NCBI GenBank assembly: GCA_022842285.1
Contig: JALHPV010000007.1
Location: forward strand, 1 to 53,979
Origin: Kofleriaceae bacterium
GTDB taxonomy: Bacteria > Myxococcota_A > Polyangia > Haliangiales > Haliangiaceae
Length of the DNA: 53,979 bases
Direction of reading: 5' to 3'
Part shown: one piece after another, positions 7,898-15,642 of the stretch
Position numbering within the stretch: position 1 is the stretch's first letter
Layout: each line of letters begins with the position of its first letter
Program-made: the position numbers and the translations under genes
Notes under the pieces: model-generated
Databases searched by the model: none
The model's input: the letters and a program-made list of their open reading frames with translations, nothing else
Told to the model about the DNA's origin: nothing

Positions 7898-8664
7898 GCG
7901 AGGAGGAAGGTGAGGAAGAAGTCGAGGAGCATGATCGACACGGCCGCCGCCACGACGGCCGCGTTCACCGCTCGGCCGACGCCGACGGCGCCGCCACGCA
8001 CCGACACCCCGAAGAAACACGAAGTGACGGCGATCGCCGCTCCGAACGCGACCGCCTTCTGCACGCCGTGCAGGAAGTCGTAAGGCTCGAGGTTGTCGAC
8101 GAATGAGTAGTAGAGGGTCGACCACTCGATACCGAGGAGAAAGTGGCCGACAACCGACGCTCCGGCGAGTGCGATGGCATCGCCGATCACCGTGAGCGCC
8201 ACGAGCGTGACGACCATCGCGAGCACGCGGGGCACGATCAGGAAGCGCACCGGATCGATCGCGAGGGCCCTCAAGCCGTCGAGTTGCTCGGTGACCGTCA
8301 TCGTCGCGAGCTCGGCGGTGTTGTTGGCTCCGACGCGTCCGGAGAACATGAGCGCGATGAGGATCGGTCCGATCTCTCGCAGTACCGCGTAGCCGGCACC
8401 CCAGCCAGCGAGGGCGTCAGCCTGGAACTGCTTCACGAAGGGACCGCTCTGCAACATCATGAGTCCGCCGGCGAAGAACGCCGTGAGCATGACGATGGGC
8501 ACGCTGCGGTTGCCCATCTTGTAGAGGTTCTTCACGAGCTCCCGGCCGTCGAGCCGAGGGGCGCGCAGCGACACCAGGGCCCGCAGCACGTGGCCAGCGA
8601 GCACGACGATGCCGCCGACTTGTTCGGCGATTCGGAGCACGCCAGCGCCGACCGCCGTGATCAC
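7894..8664 (-). CDS. MlaE-family permease 1
   Basis: 256 aa. An N-terminal amphipathic region is followed by a motif [20 protein letters not shown] typical of MlaE/YrbE proteins. The conserved coupling segment is [20 protein letters not shown], and there are about five membrane segments. The ATG at 8664 overlaps the stop of the upstream ATPase gene (ATGA), so translation is coupled. It carries out the membrane step of MCE-type phospholipid trafficking together with permease 2 and the two ATPases. Confidence 0.92.
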   Translation of the reverse strand: MITAVGAGVLRIAEQVGGIVVLAGHVLRALVSLRAPRLDGRELVKNLYKMGNRSVPIVMLTAFFAGGLMMLQSGPFVKQFQADALAGWGAGYAVLREIGPILIALMFSGRVGANNTAELATMTVTEQLDGLRALAIDPVRFLIVPRVLAMVVTLVALTVIGDAIALAGASVVGHFLLGIEWSTLYYSFVDNLEPYDFLHGVQKAVAFGAAIAVTSCFFGVSVRGGAVGVGRAVNAAVVAAAVSIMLLDFFLTFLLA

Positions 8665-9422
8665 GTGGGCGCCTCATCGAGAGGGCCGGTCAGTTCCCCG
8701 CGCACGAACTGCCGCACCAGCGGGTCGGGGGCGTCAGCAATGGTAGCGGCGGGGCCTCGATAGCGGATGACCCCAGCGTGCAGGAACGCGATCTCGTCGA
8801 CGAATCGCGCGAGCGCCACCACGTCGGACGATACCGCGAGCACGCTCGCACCCGTTCGCGCCTGGTCGGCGGCCAGGAGGTCGTAGATCTTCTGGGTCGT
8901 GACCGGGTCGAGGCCTGCGGTGGGCTCGTCGTAGATGACGAGCTCCGGGTCGGCGACGGTGGCCCGCGCGATGCCGACGCGCTTCTTCATGCCGCCGGAG
9001 AGCTCTGACGTCAGCTTCTGCTCGCTGCCGTGCAGACCGACGGCCCGCACTCGATCGGCGACCTTCGTCGCCATGGCGTCGGCGGAGAGGCCCCCGCGTT
9101 GCTCGAGGGGAAACGCCACGTTCTGAGCGACGGTGAGAAAGTCGAACAGCGCGTAGCTCTGGAACAGCATGCCGATGCGCCGGCGCAAGCCTCCGAGGCT
9201 GCTCTCGCTACGATGGGCGAGCGCTTCGCCCAGTACCTCGATCTCTCCCTGATCGGCGGTATCGAGTCCGCACGCCAGCTTGCAGATGACACTCTTCCCC
9301 GCCGCCGCCGGCCCGATGAGCCCGAGGCGCTTCCCGGGCGCGAGTGCGAGCTCGATGCCGCGCAGGACGGCGTGGCCGCCGAAGCTCTTGTGCACCCCCG
9401 TGAGCCGCAACGCTACGGACAT
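8661..9422 (-). CDS. MlaF-type ABC transporter ATPase, ATPase 1 (degenerate Walker A and H-loop)
   Basis: 253 aa. The signature LSGGMKKR (141-148) and Walker B LVIYDEP with its Glu are canonical. Walker A reads GPAAAGKS (37-44), lacking the middle Gly. The switch position reads AVSSD, with Ser199 where a His is expected. Exactly the opposite motif is altered in ATPase 2 (LSDGM), so in a heterodimer one nucleotide site would be consensus and the other degenerate. The start overlaps the preceding lipoprotein gene by 10 nt. It is probably still able to bind ATP, since the P-loop Lys and Ser remain. Confidence 0.92.
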   Translation of the reverse strand: MSVALRLTGVHKSFGGHAVLRGIELALAPGKRLGLIGPAAAGKSVICKLACGLDTADQGEIEVLGEALAHRSESSLGGLRRRIGMLFQSYALFDFLTVAQNVAFPLEQRGGLSADAMATKVADRVRAVGLHGSEQKLTSELSGGMKKRVGIARATVADPELVIYDEPTAGLDPVTTQKIYDLLAADQARTGASVLAVSSDVVALARFVDEIAFLHAGVIRYRGPAATIADAPDPLVRQFVRGELTGPLDEAPT

Positions 9423-10534
9423 GGCTGCTCGAACCGCGCGAGGTACTTCGAGTCGGGCTCGTCGCGCTGGAGTTGCGCACGCACGGCGCAGGCGCCCGTT
9501 GCATCGCCGGCCGCGGCGAGCGTCAGCGCGAGCTCGTAGAGCGCGTCGTCTTTCAGGATCGACGCCGGGTAGTCCTTCGGCAACTTGCGGAAGGCCTCGC
9601 TGGCGCCGTCGAGGTCATGAAGCTCGTCACGCAGGACCCGCCCTAGCTCGAGCTGGGCATCGTCGAGCCAGATCGAGAAGTAGCTGCCGGCACCGAACGC
9701 GACCTCTCGCGTCTTGGTAAGTGCGCGCAGGCGTTCGACGGCGCCTCGGGCATCTCCGAGCTCGCGCGACACCCGTGCGGCATGCCAGCGGGCATCGTCG
9801 CGCAATCCGCTCTTGGGGTACTCGACCGGGATGCGGTCGTAGAAGGAACGCGCACTGCCGAGGTTCTCGAGCTCGTGCTCGGCGAGGTCGGCGAGCGTCC
9901 ACACCAGATTGTCGGCGACACCCGTCTGTGCCAGCGGCGTCAGCACCGACTGCACCTGGTCGAACAGGGCGCGCGCATCGCGGCCACGACCGTCCTCGAG
10001 CAAGCGGCGCAGGGCATCGGCTGCCGGGGCCTCGTCGGGGTAGTCAGTCACGGTGCGCCACAGCGCGGTCCACGCGGCCTCGGTCGCGCCCGCGCGCAGC
10101 TGGAGCTCGCCAGCGCGATAGCTGGCCGTCGCCGCCGTGGCCGGATCATCGACCACACGACTGGGGATGGCGAGATAGACGCTGATCGCCTCGGCGGCCC
10201 GATCCGCTCGCTCGAGCACTTCGCCTTCGCCGAGCAGCGCGTCGGCGCATGCGATGAACGCGCGGCGCGGGGGCTTCAGCGTGTGACAGGTGCGTTGAGC
10301 TTCGCGATACGCCGCCACGGCGCCCGTGAAGTCGCCCGCGTCGGCCTTTCGTTCGGCGTCGACGAGGGCGGGCAGCGTCGCGTTGCCGGAGCAGGCGAGG
10401 AGTGCACACGCGAACGCGGCACGGAATATGCCCGCGTGCGCCCGGCCGGACAGCGAACCCTCCGGGGGAGAGGGGAGGCGTGCAAAGTCGCGGCGTTGCG
10501 CCGATCGGCTGACTTTCGAATCTCGGACAGTCAC
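9413..10534 (-). CDS. TPR-repeat lipoprotein encoded in the lipid-transport operon
   Basis: 373 aa from a GTG at 10534 that overlaps the threonine aldolase stop (GTGA). The lipoprotein signal [12 protein letters not shown] lies at about residues 38-50, preceded by an unusual 37-residue hydrophilic leader. Downstream of the GTG there is no ATG, GTG or TTG in frame before the signal, so only a CTG could give a normal-length signal peptide. The body is helical TPR-like repeats (for example [42 protein letters not shown]). A REP-like palindrome lies inside the leader. It is likely anchored in the periplasm, where it might scaffold the MCE complex; that role is inferred from operon position only. 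Confidence 0.78.
   Translation of the reverse strand: MTVRDSKVSRSAQRRDFARLPSPPEGSLSGRAHAGIFRAAFACALLACSGNATLPALVDAERKADAGDFTGAVAAYREAQRTCHTLKPPRRAFIACADALLGEGEVLERADRAAEAISVYLAIPSRVVDDPATAATASYRAGELQLRAGATEAAWTALWRTVTDYPDEAPAADALRRLLEDGRGRDARALFDQVQSVLTPLAQTGVADNLVWTLADLAEHELENLGSARSFYDRIPVEYPKSGLRDDARWHAARVSRELGDARGAVERLRALTKTREVAFGAGSYFSIWLDDAQLELGRVLRDELHDLDGASEAFRKLPKDYPASILKDDALYELALTLAAAGDATGACAVRAQLQRDEPDSKYLARFEQPCP
10460..10491 (+). repeat. REP element copy inside the 5' coding region of the TPR lipoprotein
   Basis: The exact 14-mer CTCCGGGGGAGAGG (10460-10473) is followed by AAAGTCGC at 10484-10491, the same two blocks with nearly the same spacing (24 versus 23 nt) as at 5144-5174. 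It is the third copy of the RAYT-linked element. Confidence 0.7.
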
Positions 10535-11547
10535 GCCGCGAGCGCCGCGAGCACGTTCGCTGCTCGCTGCACCGCCTCGCGCGTCACGTCGAGGTGCGTG
10601 ACCGCGCGGATGCGGTGGGGGCCGGCCGGGGTGAGGAGGACGCCGGCGGAGCGGGCGGCGGCGACGGCAGCGTCAGCGGAGAGGTGGCTGAGGTCGATCA
10701 TGACGATGTTCGTGGCGACCGGTGGGACGGTGAGGCCCTTGGCGCCGGCGAGGGACTCGGCGAGGAGCTTGGCGTGGGCGTGGTCGTCGGCGAGGCGGGT
10801 GCGATGGTGGTCGAGCGCGTAGAGACCGGCGGCGGCGAGGAGGCCGGATTGGCGCATGCCGCCGCCGTACATCTTGCGGAAGCGGTGGCAGCGACGGATG
10901 AAGTCATGGGAGCCGGCGACGACGGAGCCAACGGGGGCCCCGAGCCCCTTGGAGAGGCAGACGCTGACGGAGTCGAAGTTGGCGGCGAGCTGGCGCTCGG
11001 AGACGTTGGTGGCCACGGCGGCGTTCCAGAGGCGAGCGCCGTCGAGGTGGGTGATCATGCCGAGGGACTTGGCGGTGGCGGCGACGTCGGCGAGAGCCGC
11101 GGGATCCCACGGGAGGCCGCCGGCCATGTTGTGGGTGTTCTCGACGGCGAGGATGGTGGTCGGGGTGTTGTAGGAGCCGTCGGGGGTGTAGTGGGCGCGG
11201 ATGTCCGCGGCGGTGAACATCGGGGTCGGGAGCAGGAGCGTCTGCAGGCCGGCGAGGGCGGCGAGGGCGCCGGTCTCGTGGCGCCAGATGTGAGCGTCGC
11301 GGCCGGCCATCACGGTGTCACCGGCGCGGCCGTGGGCGCGGAGCGCGATCTGATTGGCCATCGTCCCGGAAGGGACAAAGAGGGCGGCGTCCTTGCCGAG
11401 GAGGTCAGCGACGCGGGCTTCGAGGGCGCGGACCGTCGGGTCGTCGCCGAAGACGTCGTCACCGAGGGGCGCATCGAACATCGCCTGGCGCATCGCGGGC
11501 GTCGGGCGGGTGACGGTATCGCTGCGTAGATCGACGAGCCCGGACAT
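10531..11547 (-). CDS. ltaE: low-specificity L-threonine aldolase
   Basis: 338 aa, full length for the PLP-dependent beta-eliminating lyase family. The N-terminus [16 protein letters not shown], the FGDDPT box and the substrate/PLP segment [10 protein letters not shown] are all typical. Asp169 should hold the PLP ring nitrogen, and the Schiff-base lysine is Lys200 in [12 protein letters not shown]. It cleaves L-threonine or allo-threonine to glycine and acetaldehyde in the cytoplasm. It heads the six-gene minus-strand operon with the TPR lipoprotein and Mla-type transporter, an unexpected pairing. A TACCCT box 7 nt before the ATG suggests that the operon starts here. Confidence 0.93.
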   Translation of the reverse strand: MSGLVDLRSDTVTRPTPAMRQAMFDAPLGDDVFGDDPTVRALEARVADLLGKDAALFVPSGTMANQIALRAHGRAGDTVMAGRDAHIWRHETGALAALAGLQTLLLPTPMFTAADIRAHYTPDGSYNTPTTILAVENTHNMAGGLPWDPAALADVAATAKSLGMITHLDGARLWNAAVATNVSERQLAANFDSVSVCLSKGLGAPVGSVVAGSHDFIRRCHRFRKMYGGGMRQSGLLAAAGLYALDHHRTRLADDHAHAKLLAESLAGAKGLTVPPVATNIVMIDLSHLSADAAVAAARSAGVLLTPAGPHRIRAVTHLDVTREAVQRAANVLAALAA

Positions 11548-11554
11548 GGGGCGC

Positions 11555-11560
11555 AGGGTA
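11555..11560 (-). promoter_or_regulatory. -10 box TACCCT, 7 nt before ATG 11547
   Basis: TANNNT hexamer on the minus strand in front of the threonine aldolase/lipid transporter operon, same sequence as the box before the MCE gene at 3100. The same transcription factor set could drive both halves of the transporter. Confidence 0.5.
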
Positions 11561-11589
11561 GCAGAGCGCCGCGCTCGCCTGGATCGGGC

Positions 11590-12078
11590 TCAGGGCTTGT
11601 CGGAGATGGGCGGACCGCTGTCGGTGGGGGGCGGCGACGGCTTGCTGTCCGTCGGGCGATCCGTGGGGGTGGGGCCACCTTCGGGTGGTTTGTCCTTCTT
11701 CGTGGGCGGCGGGCTGGGCGCGCCGTGCTCGGCGCGGAGCTTCTGCTCGAGGCGCGTCATCATCGCGATCTCCTTCCACGATGGGCGGTCTTCGATCTGG
11801 ATGATGAAGCGCGTCAGCGTGCGCCCCTCGACGACCACGGTCATCACCTCGAGCGAGCCGCGGAAGATCTTGCCCTCCTCCTTGAGCTCGAAGAGGGCGT
11901 ACCCGGTCTCGGCGTCCTTCTCCGTGACCTTCAGCTTCTCGTCGACGATGAGGAAGCGAACCGCCGTCGGCCACACCGCCTCGCGTTCGTACGCAAAGGT
12001 CTTCTCGGAGCGCGCCGCAGCGGGCCCGCTGATCGCGAGGAGTCCGACGACGACGACGCTACGTAGGATCGACCGCAC
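11590..12078 (-). CDS. secreted protein of unknown function with Pro-rich tail
   Basis: 162 aa. A signal peptide ([22 protein letters not shown]) is followed by a compact domain of about 95 residues ([18 protein letters not shown] to [14 protein letters not shown]). The domain resembles small periplasmic proteins with alternating strands. The last 50 residues are a disordered Pro/Thr/Asp/Lys tail. The start overlaps the flippase-like gene by 20 nt, so the three genes from 13887 to 11590 form one unit. No family is recognised. Confidence 0.7.
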   Translation of the reverse strand: MRSILRSVVVVGLLAISGPAAARSEKTFAYEREAVWPTAVRFLIVDEKLKVTEKDAETGYALFELKEEGKIFRGSLEVMTVVVEGRTLTRFIIQIEDRPSWKEIAMMTRLEQKLRAEHGAPSPPPTKKDKPPEGGPTPTDRPTDSKPSPPPTDSGPPISDKP

Positions 12079-13174
12079 CCGCCGGATCGTCGCCGCGGGT
12101 GGGGGGAGGGGCCAGTTTTTGCTCGTCGACCTTCCGGGCGGTCCAGAGGTCGTGGAAGGACACGTGCTTCGTCGCCAGGCCCAGGGCGCCGCAGAGGACG
12201 TACCAGCTCACCTGGAGGAGGTAGTGGAGGTTCGCGAAGGCAAAGGCCTGCGCGTAGATCGGCAGGAGCTTGTCGGAGCTGCTTCGGGGATCGAAGCCCA
12301 GGTAGAGGCCGACGCCGAGGAGCGTGAAGTACTGGAACTGCCCGACCAGACCGGGGGAGTTCGGCAGCATGATGCCGACCGCACAGACGCCCATGGTCGC
12401 GAATGCCCCGACGAGAGAGAGGTCGAGGTGGAAGGCGCGCGCGAGCACGAAAACGCCGAGGCCGTTCGCGCCCCAGTACACGACACTCCAGATCACGAAG
12501 ATGGTCAGGTTTCGTGGGTCCTTGATCGCGACGAAGCCGCGCATCATGTCGACGAGCTTCGTGCCGATCACGCGCGCCACGCCCGGCGCGAACCGCGGCA
12601 ACAGCGAGAGCTTCAGGCAGAAGGCCACGGTGCGCTCGGGATTGCGGATCGCAAACGCGAGGAACACGAGCGCCGCCGAGAACACGCCGAGCGCCGCGTA
12701 CGCCGTCGGCATCATCCACCCGGGGGCGGTCGGGCCCCGCAGGGAGAACAGCGCGCCGAACACGAAGAGCGAGACGAGCAGGCCGTCGACGATGCGCTCC
12801 ACGGCGACGGTGCCGAGCGCGGCCGACGCCGAGAGGTCTCCCCGCTTGCGGAGGAGACCAGGCCGCACGAACTCGCCGAGCCGCGCCGGCAGGGCGAGGA
12901 TCGCCATGAACCCGACGGCCGAGATCGCGAGCAGGGGGCCCGTCGGGACGCGCACGCCAAGGGGGGCCAGCAGGTTGTTCCAGCGCAGCGAGCGGCAGAG
13001 CTGCACCACCACGAGGAGTCCGATGTACGCGGCGAGGTAGGGCGCGAACTCGGCGAAGCGAATGCCGTCGATAACCGCCTCGAGTTGCTCGCGCGTCGTC
13101 GCGTTGGGCCACACGAGGTACGCGCACAGCGCGAGCATCCCGAGCGAGAGGATCAGGTTGATCGCGAGCTTCAT
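12059..13174 (-). CDS. lysylphosphatidylglycerol-synthase-TM / UPF0104 flippase-like membrane protein
   Basis: 371 aa with about eight to nine membrane segments. The family motifs are [33 protein letters not shown] and [10 protein letters not shown], the conserved 'R-x-GE-x-x-R' and 'E-R-x-x-D' blocks of the LPG_synthase_TM family. The catalytic soluble domain of true MprF is absent, so lipid-linked sugar or phospholipid translocation is the usual guess for stand-alone members. Its ATG overlaps the phosphatase stop in a TGATG at 13172-13176. Neighbouring a CpsB-like phosphatase hints at a surface polysaccharide role. Confidence 0.82.
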   Translation of the reverse strand: MKLAINLILSLGMLALCAYLVWPNATTREQLEAVIDGIRFAEFAPYLAAYIGLLVVVQLCRSLRWNNLLAPLGVRVPTGPLLAISAVGFMAILALPARLGEFVRPGLLRKRGDLSASAALGTVAVERIVDGLLVSLFVFGALFSLRGPTAPGWMMPTAYAALGVFSAALVFLAFAIRNPERTVAFCLKLSLLPRFAPGVARVIGTKLVDMMRGFVAIKDPRNLTIFVIWSVVYWGANGLGVFVLARAFHLDLSLVGAFATMGVCAVGIMLPNSPGLVGQFQYFTLLGVGLYLGFDPRSSSDKLLPIYAQAFAFANLHYLLQVSWYVLCGALGLATKHVSFHDLWTARKVDEQKLAPPPTRGDDPAGAVDPT

Positions 13175-13887
13175 CAGTCGGGCAGATTTCCGGCGAGGAT
13201 GGCGCGCGGTGCGTGATCGAACAGCCGATCGATGGCCGCGCTACCCAGCTTCTTCTTGATCCAGGCGAGCCCGGCCGCTGCTTGTTGCACGTCGCCGACC
13301 TGATGGGCATCGGTGGCGACGCAGGTCGCGAGGCCGCTCTCCAGGAGGTGCCGGGCGGCCTTCGTTTCCCGCTTGCCGTGGAAGCCCCCCACCGCGCCGA
13401 GGTCGATCTGGAACGCGCAGTTGGAGCGGAGCGTCCGTGCGAGGTCATCGTTGTCCCACAGCGCCTGATACCGCTCGGGGTGGGCCAGGACCGGGACCTT
13501 GCCCGCCCTCCGGAAGGTGAACAACCGCTCCGCTAACCCAGGCGGCACCAAGGCCGGCGGCAGCTCGATCAGGAAGGCCCGGGTGTCGGCGTACCCGGGG
13601 ATCGTGTCGGCGACGGACCGCTCGAAGAAGACGCCGTCCCACATGTTTTCGGCGGCCAGCCGCAGCGCGGGGTGGTGCGACGCCCGGGCGGCCGATAGGG
13701 CGGCGAAGGTCCCTTCCACCGCGTCCCACGCCGGGAGGTACTGCGAGGCCTTCTGGTGCGGGGTCGCATACTGCTCGGTCACCCCGAGGGCCGCGAGTGC
13801 ATCCAGCATCGCGAGGGCCGTCTTCTGGTCCGGGGCACCGTCGTCAAGACCGAACAGCACGTGGCTGTGGAGATCGACGAAACCCAT
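13174..13887 (-). CDS. CpsB/CapC/YwqE-family tyrosine-protein phosphatase (PHP fold)
   Basis: 237 aa, the usual size for this family. The PHP metal-binding motif [13 protein letters not shown] supplies Asp5, His7, His9 and Asp15/16. [13 protein letters not shown] and VATDAHQ give the remaining metal ligands of the trinuclear Mn site. Family members dephosphorylate bacterial tyrosine kinases that control capsule and exopolysaccharide export, but no BY-kinase is encoded in this window. It is the first gene of a three-gene unit with the flippase-like protein and a secreted protein. Confidence 0.88.
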   Translation of the reverse strand: MGFVDLHSHVLFGLDDGAPDQKTALAMLDALAALGVTEQYATPHQKASQYLPAWDAVEGTFAALSAARASHHPALRLAAENMWDGVFFERSVADTIPGYADTRAFLIELPPALVPPGLAERLFTFRRAGKVPVLAHPERYQALWDNDDLARTLRSNCAFQIDLGAVGGFHGKRETKAARHLLESGLATCVATDAHQVGDVQQAAAGLAWIKKKLGSAAIDRLFDHAPRAILAGNLPD

Positions 13888-13973
13888 GGACGGGGCGGGG
13901 TGTAGCGCAGGCCCGTGCGCATCTCAACATCGCGTTGAAGCGACGGATCGTGCGTGGTACTGATCGTTGGGTC

Positions 13974-14747
13974 ATGGCTGACAAGCGCGAAAATTCCGTC
14001 CTGTTCTCGCTGCGCGAGCTCCGTCAAATCGAGGAGAACCGCGTCCAGGAGGAGGAGCAGGCCGTTCGCAGCGCCGAAGAGGCGCGCGTGCGGGCTCGCG
14101 AAGAAGCGGAGCGCAAGCGCCGCGAAGAGGAAGAGGCGAAGGCCCGCGCCGAGCACGAGGCGCGCGTGGCCCTCGAACAGGCCCGTGAAGCAGCGGAGCG
14201 CGAAGCTCGCCTGCGGGTCGAGTCGGCCGAGGCCGCCGAGCGCGCGCGTCAGCAGGCGGCGCTCGAGCAGAACCGTCTCCAGCAGGAGATGGAGCTGCGC
14301 CGCGCCGAGGTCGCGAAGAAGCGCCCGACGTGGATGCTCGCGGTCACCGGTATCGCCTTGCTTGCTGCCGTCGGGCTCGTGTTCTTCGCCGTCCAGCGCA
14401 TGAACGAGTCGACGGAGGCGAAAGAGAAGGCGGAGATTGCGCGCAAGGAAGCTGACCAGGCGACCAAGGACGCGAAGGAAGCCGCCGAGCGTCTGACCCA
14501 GATCGAGAACGACCTCGCCGACATCAAGAAGTCGGAAGAGGACGCGAAGAACACCCTCGCCCGCGCCCAGACGCAGGCCGATCGCGACGCCGCAAACGCC
14601 AAGCTCGCTGCCCTCGCGCGCGCCCGTGCCGAGGCCGAGCAGCGCGCCCGCGATGCGAAGGCGGCCGCCTTCAAGGCCGAGCGCAAGAAGGGCGTCAAGA
14701 TCAAGCAGGAGTGCCTCGACAACCCGCTCGCCAAGGGCTGCTCGTAG
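13974..14747 (+). CDS. coiled-coil / single-TM / coiled-coil protein, paralogue A
   Basis: 257 aa from ATG 13974 (a longer reading from 13797 is Arg-rich shadow). The N-terminal ~115 residues are a highly charged Ala/Glu/Arg coiled coil. A conserved block ELRRAEVAKKRPTWM precedes one membrane helix (about 122-142, LAVTGIALLAAVGLVFFAV). A second coiled coil of about 100 residues follows, ending in CLDNPLAKGC. The neighbour at 14866 has the same plan and shares the SL-ELR-IEE start and the RAEVA-KRPTWM block, so they arose by tandem duplication. Topology with the N-terminus inside and a C-terminal Cys pair outside is likely. No known family is recognised. Located next to a Ser/Thr kinase gene. 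Confidence 0.78.
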   Translation: MADKRENSVLFSLRELRQIEENRVQEEEQAVRSAEEARVRAREEAERKRREEEEAKARAEHEARVALEQAREAAEREARLRVESAEAAERARQQAALEQNRLQQEMELRRAEVAKKRPTWMLAVTGIALLAAVGLVFFAVQRMNESTEAKEKAEIARKEADQATKDAKEAAERLTQIENDLADIKKSEEDAKNTLARAQTQADRDAANAKLAALARARAEAEQRARDAKAAAFKAERKKGVKIKQECLDNPLAKGCS

Positions 14748-14757
14748 TCGATCGATC

Positions 14758-14778
14758 GCGTCGCCGCGCTGGCGACGC
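14758..14778 (+). other. hairpin after paralogue A
   Basis: GCGTCGCC-GCGCT-GGCGACGC, a perfect 8-bp stem 11 nt past the stop codon, without a T tract. It may be an RNA-stabilising or rho-assisted terminator hairpin between the two paralogues. Confidence 0.4.
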
Positions 14779-14865
14779 CCAGGTGGTCGAGGCGGGCGCG
14801 ATCGCTGAGCGGATCCGCAACTTCGCTCGCGTGCAACCCGCTCACAGCCCCCGTGTCTCTCGGAC

Positions 14866-15642
14866 ATGGCAGTCGCGCGGGACCACGGTTCGGTCGTAGC
14901 TTCGCTGGCGGAGCTCCGGATGATCGAGGAGCAGCGGATCGCGGACGAGCGCACCGCGATCCGGGTGCGTGAACAGCACCGGCTCGAGGCGATCGCGGCG
15001 GCCGCTCGGGCGGCGCGGGAGGCCGAGGCCGCACAGGTCCGCGCCGAGCACGAAGCGAGGCTCGCGCTCGAGACCGCCCGTCTCCAGGCCGAGCGGGAAG
15101 GGCGCATGCGCGCCGAAGCGGCGGCAGCGGCCGAGCAGGCGCGGCAGTTCGCGATCCTGACCGCGGAGCGCGAGGCGCGCGAGCACGAGCTACGGCGCGC
15201 GGAGGTCGCGCAGAAGCGGCCGACGTGGATGGTGGTCGTCACCGGCGCGGCGGTCGCCGTGGCCGGCGTGCTCGTGTGGTTCGCTCTCGACAAGGCGTCG
15301 GCAAGCGCCGAGTCGGAGCGCGCGCGCAGCCTCGCCGAGCAGGATCGGCGGGCCGCGATCGACGCGCAGCAGGCCGCGGAGCGCGAGATGGAGGGCTTCC
15401 GGCAGGAGCTCGCCCAGCTCGATGTTCGCGTCGCGGAAGCGAAGCGGATGCTCGCGGCCGCGCAGACCGCAGCGGACCGCGCCGCAGCGCAGGCCGAGCT
15501 CGCCAAGCAGGAGACCGCGCTGAAGAAGAAGCGCGACGACGAGCGTAGGCGCATCGAGATCATCCGCAAGCGGGAGCGCGGCGAGCGGATCGACCTCAGC
15601 CACTGCGATAGCGGCTCGCTCGACTGCCTGAAGACCAAGTAG
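14866..15642 (+). CDS. coiled-coil / single-TM / coiled-coil protein, paralogue B
   Basis: 258 aa, the partner of the gene at 13974. The N-terminal coiled coil begins SLAELRMIEEQR (paralogue A: SLRELRQIEENR). The junction ELRRAEVAQKRPTWM is nearly identical, followed by one membrane helix (about 123-143, VVVTGAAVAVAGVLVWFAL). The C-terminal coiled coil ends with CDSGSLDC, again two cysteines. The coiled-coil parts have diverged greatly while the juxtamembrane block is fixed, suggesting that this block binds something shared. The stop codon directly abuts the stop of the convergent kinase gene with no intergenic base. Confidence 0.78.
   Translation: MAVARDHGSVVASLAELRMIEEQRIADERTAIRVREQHRLEAIAAAARAAREAEAAQVRAEHEARLALETARLQAEREGRMRAEAAAAAEQARQFAILTAEREAREHELRRAEVAQKRPTWMVVVTGAAVAVAGVLVWFALDKASASAESERARSLAEQDRRAAIDAQQAAEREMEGFRQELAQLDVRVAEAKRMLAAAQTAADRAAAQAELAKQETALKKKRDDERRRIEIIRKRERGERIDLSHCDSGSLDCLKTK

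Noticed and set aside
7898-8125. N-terminal extension of the MlaE permease 2 frame
   Set aside because: The extra 76 residues are Arg-rich and antisense-like. ATG 7897 overlaps the upstream stop (ATGA), as elsewhere in this operon.
13797-13973. Upstream extension of coiled-coil paralogue A
   Set aside because: Residues before MADKREN are low-complexity Arg/Gly, and the duplicate gene starts at the equivalent point.
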